64,000 bases of DNA from Candidatus Stoquefichus sp. SB1 (GCF_001244545.1 NZ_LN852696.1:806001-870000); one strand, 5' to 3'; positions 1-9,952 are shown, counted from the stretch's first letter. Notes: a model not told the origin generated them from the sequence alone. Program-made: numbers and translations.

Positions 1-341
1 CGAGAATTGAATCACTCTTTAGACGTGTTCCTATCCATTGTGATGTCATATATACAGCTGATTTAAAAATCAATACGCAGACATACAAAGTTTATAAAAA
101 TAATCAAGAAATGGATTTAAGTATTGTTACTTATCAAATCTTACTCTGTCTTGTTCAAAATCAAGGTATTGTTATAACTCGTCAACATTTACTTGAATTA
201 ATTGAACAACTCACTATGCATTTTGTTGAAGATAATACGCTTTCTGTACATATGAAAAGATTACGAACTAAATTGGGAACTTATCAGGGACAACCTTATA
301 TTGAAACACTAAGGGGAGTAGGCTATCGATGGATTCAATAA
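1..341 (+). CDS. OmpR-family response regulator, C-terminal part (5' end outside window)
   Basis: The reading frame is open from the window edge. The visible 113 residues begin in the linker after the receiver domain (a RIESLFRR segment typical of OmpR regulators) and continue as a winged-helix DNA-binding domain ending GVGYRW, the family's usual C-terminus. An internal ATG at 111 is not the real start because homologous sequence continues upstream of it. The stop overlaps the start of the downstream histidine kinase by 13 bases, so the two are co-translated as a two-component system. The target is probably the ABC transporter that follows. The receiver domain is not visible. Confidence 0.9.
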   Translation, partial: RIESLFRRVPIHCDVIYTADLKINTQTYKVYKNNQEMDLSIVTYQILLCLVQNQGIVITRQHLLELIEQLTMHFVEDNTLSVHMKRLRTKLGTYQGQPYIETLRGVGYRWIQ

Positions 342-1336
342 AAAAAACACATGTGATTCTTTTGAAAATATATATGATTCTTTATTTTCTTGCATTCATT
401 GAAATTCTTCTTTATTTACTACAAAAGAATATGGTTTATTTGTATTGTGAATTCATCATTTTATTAGGGTTAGGAATAAGTGGTTATATCCTTAAATATG
501 ATAATCAAAAAAAACTCAAGTATTTGATTCATTGTAGTGATGCCATACTTGAACAAAAGCCAATTCAAATCATAGATGGTGAAGGTGATCTAAGTTTGCT
601 TTCACATAAGCTTTATTTACTTCATAAACGCTATTATACATTCATTGATACAATGGAAAAAGAACAGTTAAAATTAAAAGATTATATTGAAGATATATCA
701 CATCAGTTAAAAACACCCATAACTTCAATGCGTATTAATGAGGAACTATTGTTAGAAACAATGGAAAATAATCAACAAAAAGCAAAAGTACAGTTGATTT
801 ATCAACAAACACTTAAAATGAATCAGCTTGTTAATGATTTATTAACATTAGCATTATTAGATTCCAATAGTATTCAATTCAAATTTCAGCCAGAAAAAAT
901 AATCTATTTAATTGAAGACGTTGAAGAAAATCTTGCGTATTTAATGGGGAAACAAGATGTTCAATTTCATCTTTTATGTCATGATGAAACACTCATGTGT
1001 GATCATCATTGGTTTGTAGAAGCTTTAGAAAATATATTGAAAAATTGTATTGAGAAAAAGTCACATAATTGTATTGATATCCTTGTGGAGGAATATGAAA
1101 CAATAATTCACATTATTATTCAAGATCATGGTGAGGGTTTTGATGAAGAAGAAATTGAACATCTTTTTGAACGTTTTTATCGTGGACCAAAAACATCTAC
1201 GACAGGGGTTGGAATTGGTTTATCACTCGCTAAGGAGATTATTGAGAAACATCATGGAATGATTAAAGCTTATAATCAAGATGGGGCAGTTTTTGAAATA
1301 AGCATTCCTAAACTTTTGGCAAAGAAAAAAATATAA
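329..1336 (+). CDS. Two-component sensor histidine kinase, intramembrane-sensing type
   Basis: 335 residues. Two membrane segments (about 8-31 and 36-56) are separated by only a few residues, so there is no extracellular sensor domain. This is the architecture of BceS-type kinases that read their cue through a partner ABC transporter. The HisKA box has the phospho-acceptor His125 (DISHQLKTPI). The ATPase domain shows an N-box (NILKNC), G1 (DHGEGF) and G2 (GVGIGLSLAKEI). It overlaps the upstream response regulator gene and precedes an ABC permease and ATPase. A role in sensing envelope stress or antimicrobial peptides is inferred from this layout. Confidence 0.88.
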   Translation: MDSIKKTHVILLKIYMILYFLAFIEILLYLLQKNMVYLYCEFIILLGLGISGYILKYDNQKKLKYLIHCSDAILEQKPIQIIDGEGDLSLLSHKLYLLHKRYYTFIDTMEKEQLKLKDYIEDISHQLKTPITSMRINEELLLETMENNQQKAKVQLIYQQTLKMNQLVNDLLTLALLDSNSIQFKFQPEKIIYLIEDVEENLAYLMGKQDVQFHLLCHDETLMCDHHWFVEALENILKNCIEKKSHNCIDILVEEYETIIHIIIQDHGEGFDEEEIEHLFERFYRGPKTSTTGVGIGLSLAKEIIEKHHGMIKAYNQDGAVFEISIPKLLAKKKI

Positions 1337-1388
1337 GTCACTTATTTTTAAGATAATGAGAGTATGATCAAGATGAGGAGGGATATTT

Positions 1389-3674
1389 ATGAATAAAGTA
1401 TTATATCGGCTTGCTTATCAAAATATTAAAAAATATAAGAAGCATTTTATAATGATGTGTGTGCTCATCTTAGTAATGACATTATTCTATGATTCTTTTA
1501 TGATAGTGCAAAAGTCAACATTTGATGTTAATCGAAAATATAATGTTCAGCAATATGGTCATTGGTATATTCAAGGTATTATTGAAAATCCTGTTGCTTT
1601 TGATAATATTGCCTATCAATATGTACAAGAGGAAGAACGTTTTCTTTATGGTTATCTCTATGACCAAGGAGAAACAAACGATGGATTAAGCGTAGGCTTT
1701 GTTGATGAAGATTTTTGCGATCTTTGTGCTAATCAGATCATTCAAGGACAGTTACCTAGACAAGCTGAGCAAATTGCTATATCACAAACTGTTTTTGAAG
1801 AAGCGGGATATACACTCCATCAAAAAATCACTTTAGAATTACCAATGAGTGATTTGAGTGAATTTGAAATTGTTGGGGTGGTTCATAATTCGCAAGAAGG
1901 CTATTTTCCTGATATTTATACAGGAATTGATAATCAGTATCAAAAAATCAAGATTTTTAGTGATCGACCATTGCTTGTTGAAAATGGGATAGAAGGATAT
2001 AGTGGAACATCACTACAAATGGATGAAAATAATAAAGACTCATTGAATCGTTATGGATATAATCATCTGCCTATTACAGCACAATATCAACGACAACAAT
2101 TCAATTTAGCTATTTTATTAGAAGCTGGTTTTATCATTATTTTTGTTTTAGTCGCTTTAACTTCTATCTCATTAAAGAAAAGAATCCATGAGTTAGCATT
2201 GTTAAGAGGAATTGGGATGACCTCCCGACAATTGATCATTATGAATTTTTATGAATATTTGTTTTGCACATTTTTAGCTGCTGGTTTAGGTGCAATATGT
2301 TCGATTGGTGTTTCTTATATGATCATGCGAATCATAGAAATACAAAAAAATATTTTTATATGGAAATTTGATATTTTTGATTTATTTATCAATACATCAA
2401 TTGTTTTTATTTTTGTTTTAATGGCTTTATTATTACCAATTTATCATTCTTCAAAACAAGCTTTAAGTGGGACTTTTGAAGGACAACAATTTCAATATAT
2501 TCAAGTTCGTTATCGTCAATTACGCTATCAAAATAAATGGCGACTCGCTTGGCGTGAGTTAAAAGTTAATAAGAAAATATTTATCTTTTTGGTTATTATT
2601 TTATCTTGGCACTGTTCACTTTTATTGATGAATGAAGTGATAGTTGCTCATAATGAATGTCCGGATTTAGGAAATAATGAAAAGCATATACAATTTGATA
2701 ATGGATATTTATCCATTATAGTGAACAGTCAAAAGGAACTACAGATGATTGAAGATTTTGCCTTTGATAAAACAATAACTGTTCAAGAAACATCACAAAT
2801 CAGTGCCCAATATCAATCAATGGAAGGATATTTATCAACCGTTGTTACGGCTTCATTAGACTCATTTAAGATGTTAGACGTTTTAGGAAATTTACCTGCC
2901 CATGAAGATGAAGTTTTGATAAGTGAAGGGATGTTTTTTAGTAAAATTATGGGTGAAGATTCAACAGAAATGCATGATCTTCACTTAGGTGATGAACTTA
3001 TCATAGAAGGTAAAAAGGTTAAAATCGTTGGTGTTATTAAATCGTTAGATGTAAAGAATATTAATGAACATGATTGGCAATTAAATGCATTTTCTAACTA
3101 TAGGTCTGTTTACGTTTTACCATCTTTATATCATCAATTGAATATTCTAGAAGAAATCAAAACAGTGAATATTTTTTATGATTCTTTAAAGCATAGGGAT
3201 GAAATAAAAGAACAAGTTTATAAAAAGTCTGTTTTGTTATATGAACAGATGAGTGATGCAGGTGAAATTATTGTTTATAAGGTTTATGGTAATGGCAGTG
3301 AGGAAATCTATTTCAATACTTATATTTTGATATTGTCTTTTTCAGCTTGTACTTTATTATGTTATGTTTTTAATAAATATGAAATAGAAAATAGCAGAAA
3401 TGATTATAGTCTATATCAGTTAATTGGGATGAGTCGAAAAGATATTTTAAAAAAGCAATTATGTAAAGGATGTTATGTCTTTTTAATGATTGAATTGATA
3501 AATGTATTTATGGTATGTGTGGAATGTCTTTATTTGAATTATTGGTATTTTCCAGTGAAGCCATTTATTATATTGAGTTGTATTGTTTTGATTATTTGTT
3601 TTATTGTCTATGGATTACCATTGCGTTTTGTCTTGACGAATCAGCCATTAGATGGTCTACATCAGACAGAATAG
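1389..3674 (+). CDS. ABC transporter permease, FtsX/MacB type, duplicated
   Basis: 761 residues. One membrane segment near 20-40 is followed by an extracellular region of about 190 residues and then three membrane segments (about 235-262, 288-315, 335-352). The same pattern repeats: a segment near 395-412, a second large extracellular region, and three segments between about 640 and 745. This is a tandem FtsX-type permease of the LolCDE/antimicrobial-peptide exporter class, not the ten-segment BceB form. The internal motif ELALLRGIGMTSRQL and its second-half counterpart YSLYQLIGMSRKDI are the coupling helices. A good ribosome binding site (GAGGAGG) lies just upstream. The substrate is unknown. 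Confidence 0.88.
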   Translation: MNKVLYRLAYQNIKKYKKHFIMMCVLILVMTLFYDSFMIVQKSTFDVNRKYNVQQYGHWYIQGIIENPVAFDNIAYQYVQEEERFLYGYLYDQGETNDGLSVGFVDEDFCDLCANQIIQGQLPRQAEQIAISQTVFEEAGYTLHQKITLELPMSDLSEFEIVGVVHNSQEGYFPDIYTGIDNQYQKIKIFSDRPLLVENGIEGYSGTSLQMDENNKDSLNRYGYNHLPITAQYQRQQFNLAILLEAGFIIIFVLVALTSISLKKRIHELALLRGIGMTSRQLIIMNFYEYLFCTFLAAGLGAICSIGVSYMIMRIIEIQKNIFIWKFDIFDLFINTSIVFIFVLMALLLPIYHSSKQALSGTFEGQQFQYIQVRYRQLRYQNKWRLAWRELKVNKKIFIFLVIILSWHCSLLLMNEVIVAHNECPDLGNNEKHIQFDNGYLSIIVNSQKELQMIEDFAFDKTITVQETSQISAQYQSMEGYLSTVVTASLDSFKMLDVLGNLPAHEDEVLISEGMFFSKIMGEDSTEMHDLHLGDELIIEGKKVKIVGVIKSLDVKNINEHDWQLNAFSNYRSVYVLPSLYHQLNILEEIKTVNIFYDSLKHRDEIKEQVYKKSVLLYEQMSDAGEIIVYKVYGNGSEEIYFNTYILILSFSACTLLCYVFNKYEIENSRNDYSLYQLIGMSRKDILKKQLCKGCYVFLMIELINVFMVCVECLYLNYWYFPVKPFIILSCIVLIICFIVYGLPLRFVLTNQPLDGLHQTE

Positions 3675-3683
3675 GAGGATATA

Positions 3684-4361
3684 ATGTTATTAGAAGGAAA
3701 AAATTTAAGAAAAACTTATGGATTTGATGATAATCGTGTAGATGCAATTAAAAATTTATCTATTGAGATTGAAGAAGGTTCATTTGTTGCTGTAGTGGGT
3801 AGAAGTGGCAGTGGCAAGAGCACTTTGTTACATGTTTTAGCTGGTTTAGTCAAACCCAATGCGGGAGAAGTCTTTTTAGAAGGACAATCTCTTTATGAAT
3901 TGAATGATGACACTTTAACAAGATTAAGAAGGCGTAGAATGGGTTTTGTTTTTCAGTTCTTTAATTTAATTTCGACTCAAAATGTTATTGAAAATATTGT
4001 TTTACCTATCCATTTAGATAATGGAGAGATAGATCAGGATTATCTTGATGAACTCATTCAATTATTAGGTTTAAGTGAAAAGAAATATGCCTTTATTCAT
4101 GAACTTTCTGGGGGCCAGCAACAAAGAGTGGCAATTGCACGAGCCTTAGCAAGTAAACCGGCTATTATTTTTGCAGATGAGCCAACTGGTAATCTTGATG
4201 CGAAAAGTTCAAAAGAAGTGGTTGAACTTTTAAAGTTAGCTCAAAGGAAATATCATGAAACAGTGATTATGGTTACACATGACGAACTTGTTGCAAGTGT
4301 AGCTGATCGCATTATTACACTTGAAGATGGACAAATTATACATGATACAGCTCAAATGTAA
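3684..4361 (+). CDS. ABC transporter ATP-binding protein (MacB/LolD-like)
   Basis: 225 residues. It shows Walker A (GRSGSGKST), the Q-loop region (FVFQFFNL), the signature [15 protein letters not shown], Walker B with catalytic Glu (IIFADEPTG), and the H-loop (VTHD). It starts 10 bases after the permease stop with AGGAGG upstream and would power that permease. The four genes from the window start to here form one response regulator / kinase / permease / ATPase operon. Confidence 0.95.
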   Translation: MLLEGKNLRKTYGFDDNRVDAIKNLSIEIEEGSFVAVVGRSGSGKSTLLHVLAGLVKPNAGEVFLEGQSLYELNDDTLTRLRRRRMGFVFQFFNLISTQNVIENIVLPIHLDNGEIDQDYLDELIQLLGLSEKKYAFIHELSGGQQQRVAIARALASKPAIIFADEPTGNLDAKSSKEVVELLKLAQRKYHETVIMVTHDELVASVADRIITLEDGQIIHDTAQM

Positions 4362-4457
4362 AAACAGTTTCACTTATCCTAAGAGAACATAAAATAAGAT
4401 GAATCAAAGGAATAAAAATGGTAAAATAGTGTCATCCTAAATTAAAGGAGACAGATA

Positions 4458-5321
4458 ATGGAATGGAATGAGAAATTACAATTAATTATTGATTATGTAG
4501 AAAATCATTTACAAAGAGATGAAGAACCAATAGATATTCAAGAAATTGTTAAAATTGCAGAGTGTTCTTATACTTTCTTTCAAAAAGTGTTTTCATATAT
4601 GAATGGGATCAGTTTTGCTGATTATATTCGTTATCGTAAATTGACTTTAGCAGGTTATGATATGAAGAGTACACGTCTAAAAGTTGTTGATATCAGTTAT
4701 AAATATGGCTATGAATCACCAACATCATTTACGAAAGCATTTCAGAATTTTCATGGTATTTCACCTAAAAAAGCACGAATGACAGATACTCAATTAAGAG
4801 TTTATCCTAAAATGCAACTGATAAGCAAACAACAGTATACATGGAAAATTGAAAAAAAGTTAACGATGCGTCTCATTGGAAAAAGCATGAAAATGTCATG
4901 TCTCAATAATGCTCATCATCAAACTGTCCTGGCATTTTGGAATCAATGTCAAATGGATGGAACATATGCACAATTGATTGCTTTAGATTCAGGAATCCCA
5001 CGTGGACTTTTTGGAATGTTTGGTGAATATGACAGTTCTAAAAATGAAATTGAATATTCTATTATGGTTATATCTGATGATCATCTTCCTGAGGGATTTA
5101 AAGAAATCATCATTCCAGAATCATTATGGGCTATTTTTGATTGCCATGGAACAATTCCTCAGGCAATTCGAAATGGTTGGCAATATCTTCAGGAGGAGTG
5201 GCTTGTCCAATACCCATTCCAGCATGCCAACCATCCAGAATTAGAATGGTATAGTGCAGGTAATGTTTATGATGAGAATTATTTAAGTCAAATATGGATA
5301 CCAATTATGGAGGAGGAATAA
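4458..5321 (+). CDS. AraC-family regulator with GyrI-like effector domain
   Basis: 287 residues. Residues about 8-108 hold two AraC helix-turn-helix units (ECSYTFFQKVFSYMNG; DISYKYGYESPTSFTKAF followed by GISPKKAR). Residues about 130-287 resemble the GyrI/SOUL-like effector-binding fold found in Rob/SoxS-type multidrug sensors. The ribosome binding site is AAAGGAG at 4445. It is probably transcribed with the small ASCH-like gene that starts 4 bases after its stop. Confidence 0.88.
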   Translation: MEWNEKLQLIIDYVENHLQRDEEPIDIQEIVKIAECSYTFFQKVFSYMNGISFADYIRYRKLTLAGYDMKSTRLKVVDISYKYGYESPTSFTKAFQNFHGISPKKARMTDTQLRVYPKMQLISKQQYTWKIEKKLTMRLIGKSMKMSCLNNAHHQTVLAFWNQCQMDGTYAQLIALDSGIPRGLFGMFGEYDSSKNEIEYSIMVISDDHLPEGFKEIIIPESLWAIFDCHGTIPQAIRNGWQYLQEEWLVQYPFQHANHPELEWYSAGNVYDENYLSQIWIPIMEEE

Positions 5322-5324
5322 AAA

Positions 5325-5789
5325 ATGGTTCATTTGGTTTATTGTGATAATGCGGGTAAAAAAGGTGAAAAAGTTCTTGATAAGATTTTAAAAGGAGAAA
5401 AAACAATGATTGTAAGAGGGGCCGCTGGTCGAAAAATCCCACATAGTCGTGTGAATGTTGGAGAAACATTGTATTTTATGGAAAAGGGAACGGCTTTGAT
5501 TCATGTTATGGCAACAGTGAAAAATGTATTTAACTATGTCAAATTATCAGATGAAGAGATTACAAAGGTTTTACAGGAAAATCAACCTAAATTAAATCTC
5601 ACTGAAAAACAACAACAACGTTGGCATAAAAAATGCTTATGTTTAGTTGAATTTGAAAATGTTCAGGAAATAGAGGCACTTGCTTTTGATCATCAAGGAA
5701 ATATGGATGATTGGCTGATTATTGATAAAATTGAGGATGTTGTTGTAGGGACAAGTATTCCTTATAATTATGAAAAATCGAGATTTTAA
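5325..5789 (+). CDS. Small ASCH/PUA-like domain protein, function unknown
   Basis: 154 residues, soluble, with no signal peptide. The pattern KILKGEKTMIVRGAAGRK, then VNVGETLYFM and later VEFENVQEIEALAF, resembles the ASCH/PUA fold that binds RNA or nucleotides. This is pattern recognition rather than a confirmed match. The start follows GGAGGAATAAAAA inside the end of the AraC gene, so the two are translationally linked. A shared terminator follows directly. Confidence 0.65.
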   Translation: MVHLVYCDNAGKKGEKVLDKILKGEKTMIVRGAAGRKIPHSRVNVGETLYFMEKGTALIHVMATVKNVFNYVKLSDEEITKVLQENQPKLNLTEKQQQRWHKKCLCLVEFENVQEIEALAFDHQGNMDDWLIIDKIEDVVVGTSIPYNYEKSRF

Positions 5790-5797
5790 TAATATAA

Positions 5798-5821
5798 AAA
5801 ACGAAGGGCAACCTTCGTTTT
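5798..5821. terminator. Bidirectional intrinsic terminator between convergent genes
   Basis: Ten-base-pair stem AAAACGAAGG / CCTTCGTTTT with loop GCAA. A-rich and T-rich flanks allow it to end transcription of the ASCH-like gene (+) and degV (-). Confidence 0.9.
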
Positions 5822-5828
5822 AAAATAA

Positions 5829-6695
5829 CTAATTTTCATAAAAAATAATTCCAAAACCAGCAGGACCACTATGTGTTGTAATAACACCACCTGCTTGAAC
5901 AAGATAAATATTTTGAAATCCCATCTCCTCAATTATTGCTTTATTATTTTGTAAAATATCTTCATCTATTCCATATGAATATAAAAGAATAATATCATCT
6001 AAGTCATAGTCATAAGGTAACAAGAAATCATCAATCATACGTTGATAAATTCTCTTCATATTTCTCCCGCGATATTTTTGAGTTGCAACAAGTTTTCCAT
6101 CAATAATTTCAATCAAAGGTTTTAAGCCTAAAACATTAGCTCCAAGATAAGCAGCATTAGAAACACGCCCACCTGCTTTTAAAAAATCTAACTGATGTGG
6201 TAAAAAACACATATGTGTTCTTTCAATTACTTTATATGTATATGCTTTTAAATCATCTAATTCCACTTGAGGATGCATTTGAATATATTGAGCAACCTTT
6301 AATATAATCATTGATTGCCCACCAGAAACAAATTTTGTATCAATATGACATACATAATCTAATCCTTCACTCGCAATATGTGCATTTTGAAAAGTGGCTG
6401 TTGTAACAGCAGAATAACATAAATGCAAAATAAGAGATTGTGGATACTTTTGATGGATTTTTTGATATGCTTCCATATATTCACCAACATTCGTTGCACT
6501 TGTGGTAGGAATTTTTTTGGTTTGATGATAATAGTCGATAATTTGTGAAACAGAAAAAGTTCCATCATCATAATTATGACCATCAAACATCACATGCATA
6601 GGTACAATCACAATATCATATTTCTGAACTAACTCTTGTGGTAAATCGGAACCTGATTCTGCTAAAATAACAATTTTTTTATATTTATTTTTCAT
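5829..6695 (-). CDS. DegV family fatty-acid-binding protein
   Basis: 288 residues. DegV-family landmarks are visible: an N-terminal SGSDLPQEL, the lipid head-group loop region HLCYSAVTTATFQNA, and the conserved FLKAGGRVSNAAYLGANVLG, ending GPAGFGIIFYEN. DegV/FakB proteins present fatty acids to the FakA kinase in Gram-positives; FakA is not in this window. It diverges from the LysR gene at 6821. Confidence 0.92.
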   Translation of the reverse strand: MKNKYKKIVILAESGSDLPQELVQKYDIVIVPMHVMFDGHNYDDGTFSVSQIIDYYHQTKKIPTTSATNVGEYMEAYQKIHQKYPQSLILHLCYSAVTTATFQNAHIASEGLDYVCHIDTKFVSGGQSMIILKVAQYIQMHPQVELDDLKAYTYKVIERTHMCFLPHQLDFLKAGGRVSNAAYLGANVLGLKPLIEIIDGKLVATQKYRGRNMKRIYQRMIDDFLLPYDYDLDDIILLYSYGIDEDILQNNKAIIEEMGFQNIYLVQAGGVITTHSGPAGFGIIFYEN

Positions 6696-6790
6696 TTATA
6701 TTCCTCACTTTCATTGGCTATATTGTATCAAAAAGCATATAAGAAAAATGTCAATTGTTTAATAAAACAACCAGAAAAATATTTTGATTG

Positions 6791-6799
6791 TGGTATAAT
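6791..6799 (+). promoter_or_regulatory. Extended -10 promoter for the LysR gene
   Basis: TATAAT at 6794-6799 is preceded by TGG, an extended -10. No convincing -35 is seen at normal spacing. The ribosome binding site AAGGAG and ATG at 6821 follow about 20 bases later. Confidence 0.55.
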
Positions 6800-6820
6800 G
6801 AAAACTAAGGAGTTGATTAT

Positions 6821-7717
6821 ATGTTGTTGAAACAAATGCAATACTTTGTGACTGTAGTGAATTGTCATAGTTTTACAGAAGCGGCTGAAGAATGTTATAT
6901 CTCTCAGTCAGCTATTTCACAGCAATTGAAATCATTAGAAAATGAATTAGGTGTGACGCTCATGAAAAGAGAAGGGAGACAGTTTGAATTAACACCAGCA
7001 GGAGAATACTTTTATCGACATAGTCGAGAATTGTTAGATGAGATTGAAAAACTAAAAAAAGAAACAATACGGCTTGGTGAAGATCAGGAGTTAACTTTGA
7101 AGATTGGCTATTTACGATGTTATGGAGCAGAAGAACTTCAACATGCTGTTGCTAATTTTACAGCACTTTATCCTGAAGTTTCATTATCTATTATCAACGG
7201 AACACATGAAGAGCTCTATTATTTATTAAAAGAAAAACAGGTGGATGTGATTATTAGTGATCAAAGAAGAGCTTTTAATCATGATTATTATAATTATGAG
7301 TTAATTTATAGTGACTGTTATATTGAAATATCTTCCCAAAATGAATTGAGTCAAAAAGAATATGTCACATTAGATGATTTAAAAAGAATCACTTGTATTC
7401 TTGTTGCTACAAAAGAACAGCAGTTATCTGAACAAGAATATTATCAGGGAACATTGGGGTTTGCAAATCAATTTTTATTTAGTGAGAACCTCGAACAGGC
7501 ACGTTTAATGGTTATTGGGAAAAGAGGCTTTTTACCAATAGAAGCAGTGGGAACTTTATCATCACCTTCACAAGGTATTACACGTATTCCTTTATATCAT
7601 AATGGGAAACCCCAACAACGTAAATATTGTGCTTTTTGGAAAAAAGATAGAACGAACTATTATATTGAAGAATTCGTTGAGTTATTTAGGCAATTATTAC
7701 ATAAAGAAGATAAATGA
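6821..7717 (+). CDS. LysR-family transcriptional regulator
   Basis: 298 residues. The N-terminal winged helix-turn-helix (residues 1-60; SFTEAAEECYISQSAISQQL) is followed by a LysR substrate-binding domain (about 90-290). It stands alone between divergent degV and the convergent chromate transporter genes, so its target is not obvious; LysR proteins usually autoregulate. It ends at a strong bidirectional terminator. Confidence 0.92.
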   Translation: MLLKQMQYFVTVVNCHSFTEAAEECYISQSAISQQLKSLENELGVTLMKREGRQFELTPAGEYFYRHSRELLDEIEKLKKETIRLGEDQELTLKIGYLRCYGAEELQHAVANFTALYPEVSLSIINGTHEELYYLLKEKQVDVIISDQRRAFNHDYYNYELIYSDCYIEISSQNELSQKEYVTLDDLKRITCILVATKEQQLSEQEYYQGTLGFANQFLFSENLEQARLMVIGKRGFLPIEAVGTLSSPSQGITRIPLYHNGKPQQRKYCAFWKKDRTNYYIEEFVELFRQLLHKEDK

Positions 7718-7751
7718 AATATTTTTAACAATTGTATATCTGACACATTAT

Positions 7752-7788
7752 AATAGAAAAAGACAATATTGAATTGTCTTTTTCTATT
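7752..7788. terminator. Bidirectional intrinsic terminator
   Basis: Perfect 16-base-pair stem (arms 7752-7767 and 7773-7788) with a 5-base loop, lying between the convergent LysR and chromate transporter genes. Confidence 0.92.
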
Positions 7789-7815
7789 GAATAGATTCAT
7801 TTTTAACTTTTTCCA

Positions 7816-8385
7816 TTAAAATAATTGGTTGACAATAAAATATTGAAAAACATTTAATACACCAGCTAGAACCATTACTAAAATAGGATTCATTTTCCAC
7901 TTCATTAATAAAAGCATACAAATACCAAAAATAACAACCATTTGGATCTTCATCGTATCAATGCTAATTCCTAGTCCACCAAACACAGCAGAAATAATAA
8001 TAGTCAAACCAGCAGTTGCAATAAGTGAAACAACAGCGGGACGAAGAGTACTCAAAACCACTTGTAACGATTTCATATTACGATATTTTAAGTAAAGCCA
8101 GGCAATGATGGTAACGATGATACAAGCTGGTAAAATACATCCTAATGTCGCAACGATCGCACCAGGTATACCAGCAATTTTAATCCCAACAAAGGTTGCT
8201 GAATTGACAGCAATTGGACCAGGAGTCATTTGAGAAATAGTAATCAAATCAGTAAATTCTGATAAACTTAACCATTGATGTAAATCAACGACCTGATTTT
8301 GAATTAATGGCATAGCGGCATAGCCACCACCAAAACTAAAAGCACCAATCTGTAAAAAACTTAAAAATAATTGTAAATAGATCAT
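7816..8385 (-). CDS. Chromate transporter (CHR family), second half-size subunit
   Basis: 189 residues. It is a single CHR domain with the typical FSFGGGYAAMPLI and MTPGPIAVNSATFVG motifs and about five or six membrane segments. The start is the ATG at 8385, which follows AGGAGGAGA and overlaps the stop of the upstream CHR gene by four bases (ATGA). A longer frame to 8439 has no such site. The two half-size proteins presumably form one anion (chromate/sulfate-like) transporter. The true substrate is unknown. Confidence 0.9.
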   Translation of the reverse strand: MIYLQLFLSFLQIGAFSFGGGYAAMPLIQNQVVDLHQWLSLSEFTDLITISQMTPGPIAVNSATFVGIKIAGIPGAIVATLGCILPACIIVTIIAWLYLKYRNMKSLQVVLSTLRPAVVSLIATAGLTIIISAVFGGLGISIDTMKIQMVVIFGICMLLLMKWKMNPILVMVLAGVLNVFQYFIVNQLF

Positions 8386-8948
8386 GCCTTTTCTCCTCCT
8401 TTTTGAATAAATGTTTTCATCAATCCAAGTCCTATACAAACCAATATGACATAGACAACATTGACATTAAAGAAATATGTGACAATAAAAGATACCGCCA
8501 TAATAAGGAGTGAAAAAGGATTTTTATCTTTGACAATCCCTGAACCCATTTCAAAAACAACAGAGGCAATAACAGCACCGACACCTGCTTGCATACCTTC
8601 TAACATTAAAGCCACAAATAAATTGGTACGAAATGCATTATAACAAACAGAAATTATTGAAATAATAACAAATGGTGGAATAATGGTTGCAATCACAGAA
8701 ACCAAGACACCTAACAAACCAGCTAATTTATATCCAACCACAATAGCACCATTAACAGCAATTGCTCCTGGGGCTGATTGAGCTATCGCAATTAAATCCA
8801 ACATTTCATCTTCATCAATCCAATGATACTCACTGACAAACTTTTTACGCATCAATGTGACAATGACATATCCTCCACCAAAAGTAAAAGCACTTAAATA
8901 CAAAGTTGAAAGAAAAAGTTTTCTTAATTTATGTTTTTCTATATTCAT
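8382..8948 (-). CDS. Chromate transporter (CHR family), first half-size subunit
   Basis: 188 residues, a CHR domain with AFTFGGGYVIVTLM and QSAPGAIAVNGAIVVG motifs and several hydrophobic helices. It is a diverged paralogue of the following gene. Paired short CHR proteins are a known arrangement in Firmicutes. The start at 8948 follows GGAGGTAGGG. It is transcribed divergently from the LysR gene at 9056, which probably controls it. Confidence 0.9.
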   Translation of the reverse strand: MNIEKHKLRKLFLSTLYLSAFTFGGGYVIVTLMRKKFVSEYHWIDEDEMLDLIAIAQSAPGAIAVNGAIVVGYKLAGLLGVLVSVIATIIPPFVIISIISVCYNAFRTNLFVALMLEGMQAGVGAVIASVVFEMGSGIVKDKNPFSLLIMAVSFIVTYFFNVNVVYVILVCIGLGLMKTFIQKGGEKA

Positions 8949-9055
8949 ATCCCTACCTCCATAAACACATCATACATTGTCTTGAAAAATAAGTAAAATA
9001 CTATTATTATATAATATATATAATAATTTTATTATGTATTGAAAGGAGTCCATTT

Positions 9056-9952
9056 ATGACATTACGCCATCTTGAAATTTTTATCAAAGTTTATGAATTT
9101 CAAAGTATTACAAAAGCGGCCCAAGAGTTACATATTGCTCAGCCATCTATTAGTTTAGCGATTAAAGAACTAGAAAAATATTATTCTGTTTCTTTCTTTG
9201 ATCGGATGAATAGAAAAATTTTTCCAACAGCTGCAGCTAAGCGTTTTTATGAATATGCAGTTCATATTATTTCTCTATATGCTGAAATGGAAAAAGGTAT
9301 GAAACATTGGGAAGCAGAAGGAATGATAAGAATAGGGAGCAGTATGACCATTGGTCATTATGTATTACCACATATTGTTCAATTATTAAAAGAAAAATAC
9401 CCGAATCTTAATATTAAAATGTTCGTATATAATTCTGAAACATTAGAAAAACTGATTATTGAAAATAAAATTGATTTTGCACTTGTTGAAACCCATTTAC
9501 AAAATGATAACATTATTCAAATCCCTTTTATGTCTGATCATCTTTCTACGATTGTTGGACTTCATCATCCCTTATTATCACAAAAGGAAATCCAACTTAG
9601 TGATTTACATGATTATCCTTTTTTAATGAGAGAACAAGGCAGTTCGGTTTATAATCTGGTGAATAGTATTTTTATTGCACATCAGCAATCCATTGACTTT
9701 GCGATGGAAAGCAGCAGTACTCAGGCTATTGTGAAAAGTGTTGAAGCCCATTTAGGGATTTCTACTTTGCCATATCTATTAGTCAAAGATGCAATTGAAG
9801 AAAATAGAGTTCAGGAAATCTTTGTTCCTGAACTGAACATGAAAAGATCATATCATATTATTTACCATAAAAATAAATATCTTTCTTCTTTATCAAAAGA
9901 TTTCTTTGAGATATGTCAAAATTATGGAAAAGAACATGAAATAATAAAATAG
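9056..9952 (+). CDS. LysR-family regulator, divergent from the chromate transporter genes
   Basis: 298 residues. The N-terminal helix-turn-helix (QSITKAAQELHIAQPSISLAI) is followed by a substrate-binding domain of the CysB/CysL-like type. A 107-base AT-rich intergenic region separates it from the chrA-like pair. This head-to-head arrangement is classical for LysR regulators and the anion transporter they control, so regulation of the CHR pair is inferred. The ribosome binding site is AAAGGAG. Confidence 0.92.
   Translation: MTLRHLEIFIKVYEFQSITKAAQELHIAQPSISLAIKELEKYYSVSFFDRMNRKIFPTAAAKRFYEYAVHIISLYAEMEKGMKHWEAEGMIRIGSSMTIGHYVLPHIVQLLKEKYPNLNIKMFVYNSETLEKLIIENKIDFALVETHLQNDNIIQIPFMSDHLSTIVGLHHPLLSQKEIQLSDLHDYPFLMREQGSSVYNLVNSIFIAHQQSIDFAMESSSTQAIVKSVEAHLGISTLPYLLVKDAIEENRVQEIFVPELNMKRSYHIIYHKNKYLSSLSKDFFEICQNYGKEHEIIK

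Noticed and set aside
7816-8948. The two CHR frames as one chromate transporter gene split by a frameshift
   Set aside because: Each half has its own strong ribosome binding site and start with an ATGA overlap, and paired half-size CHR proteins are a normal family form.
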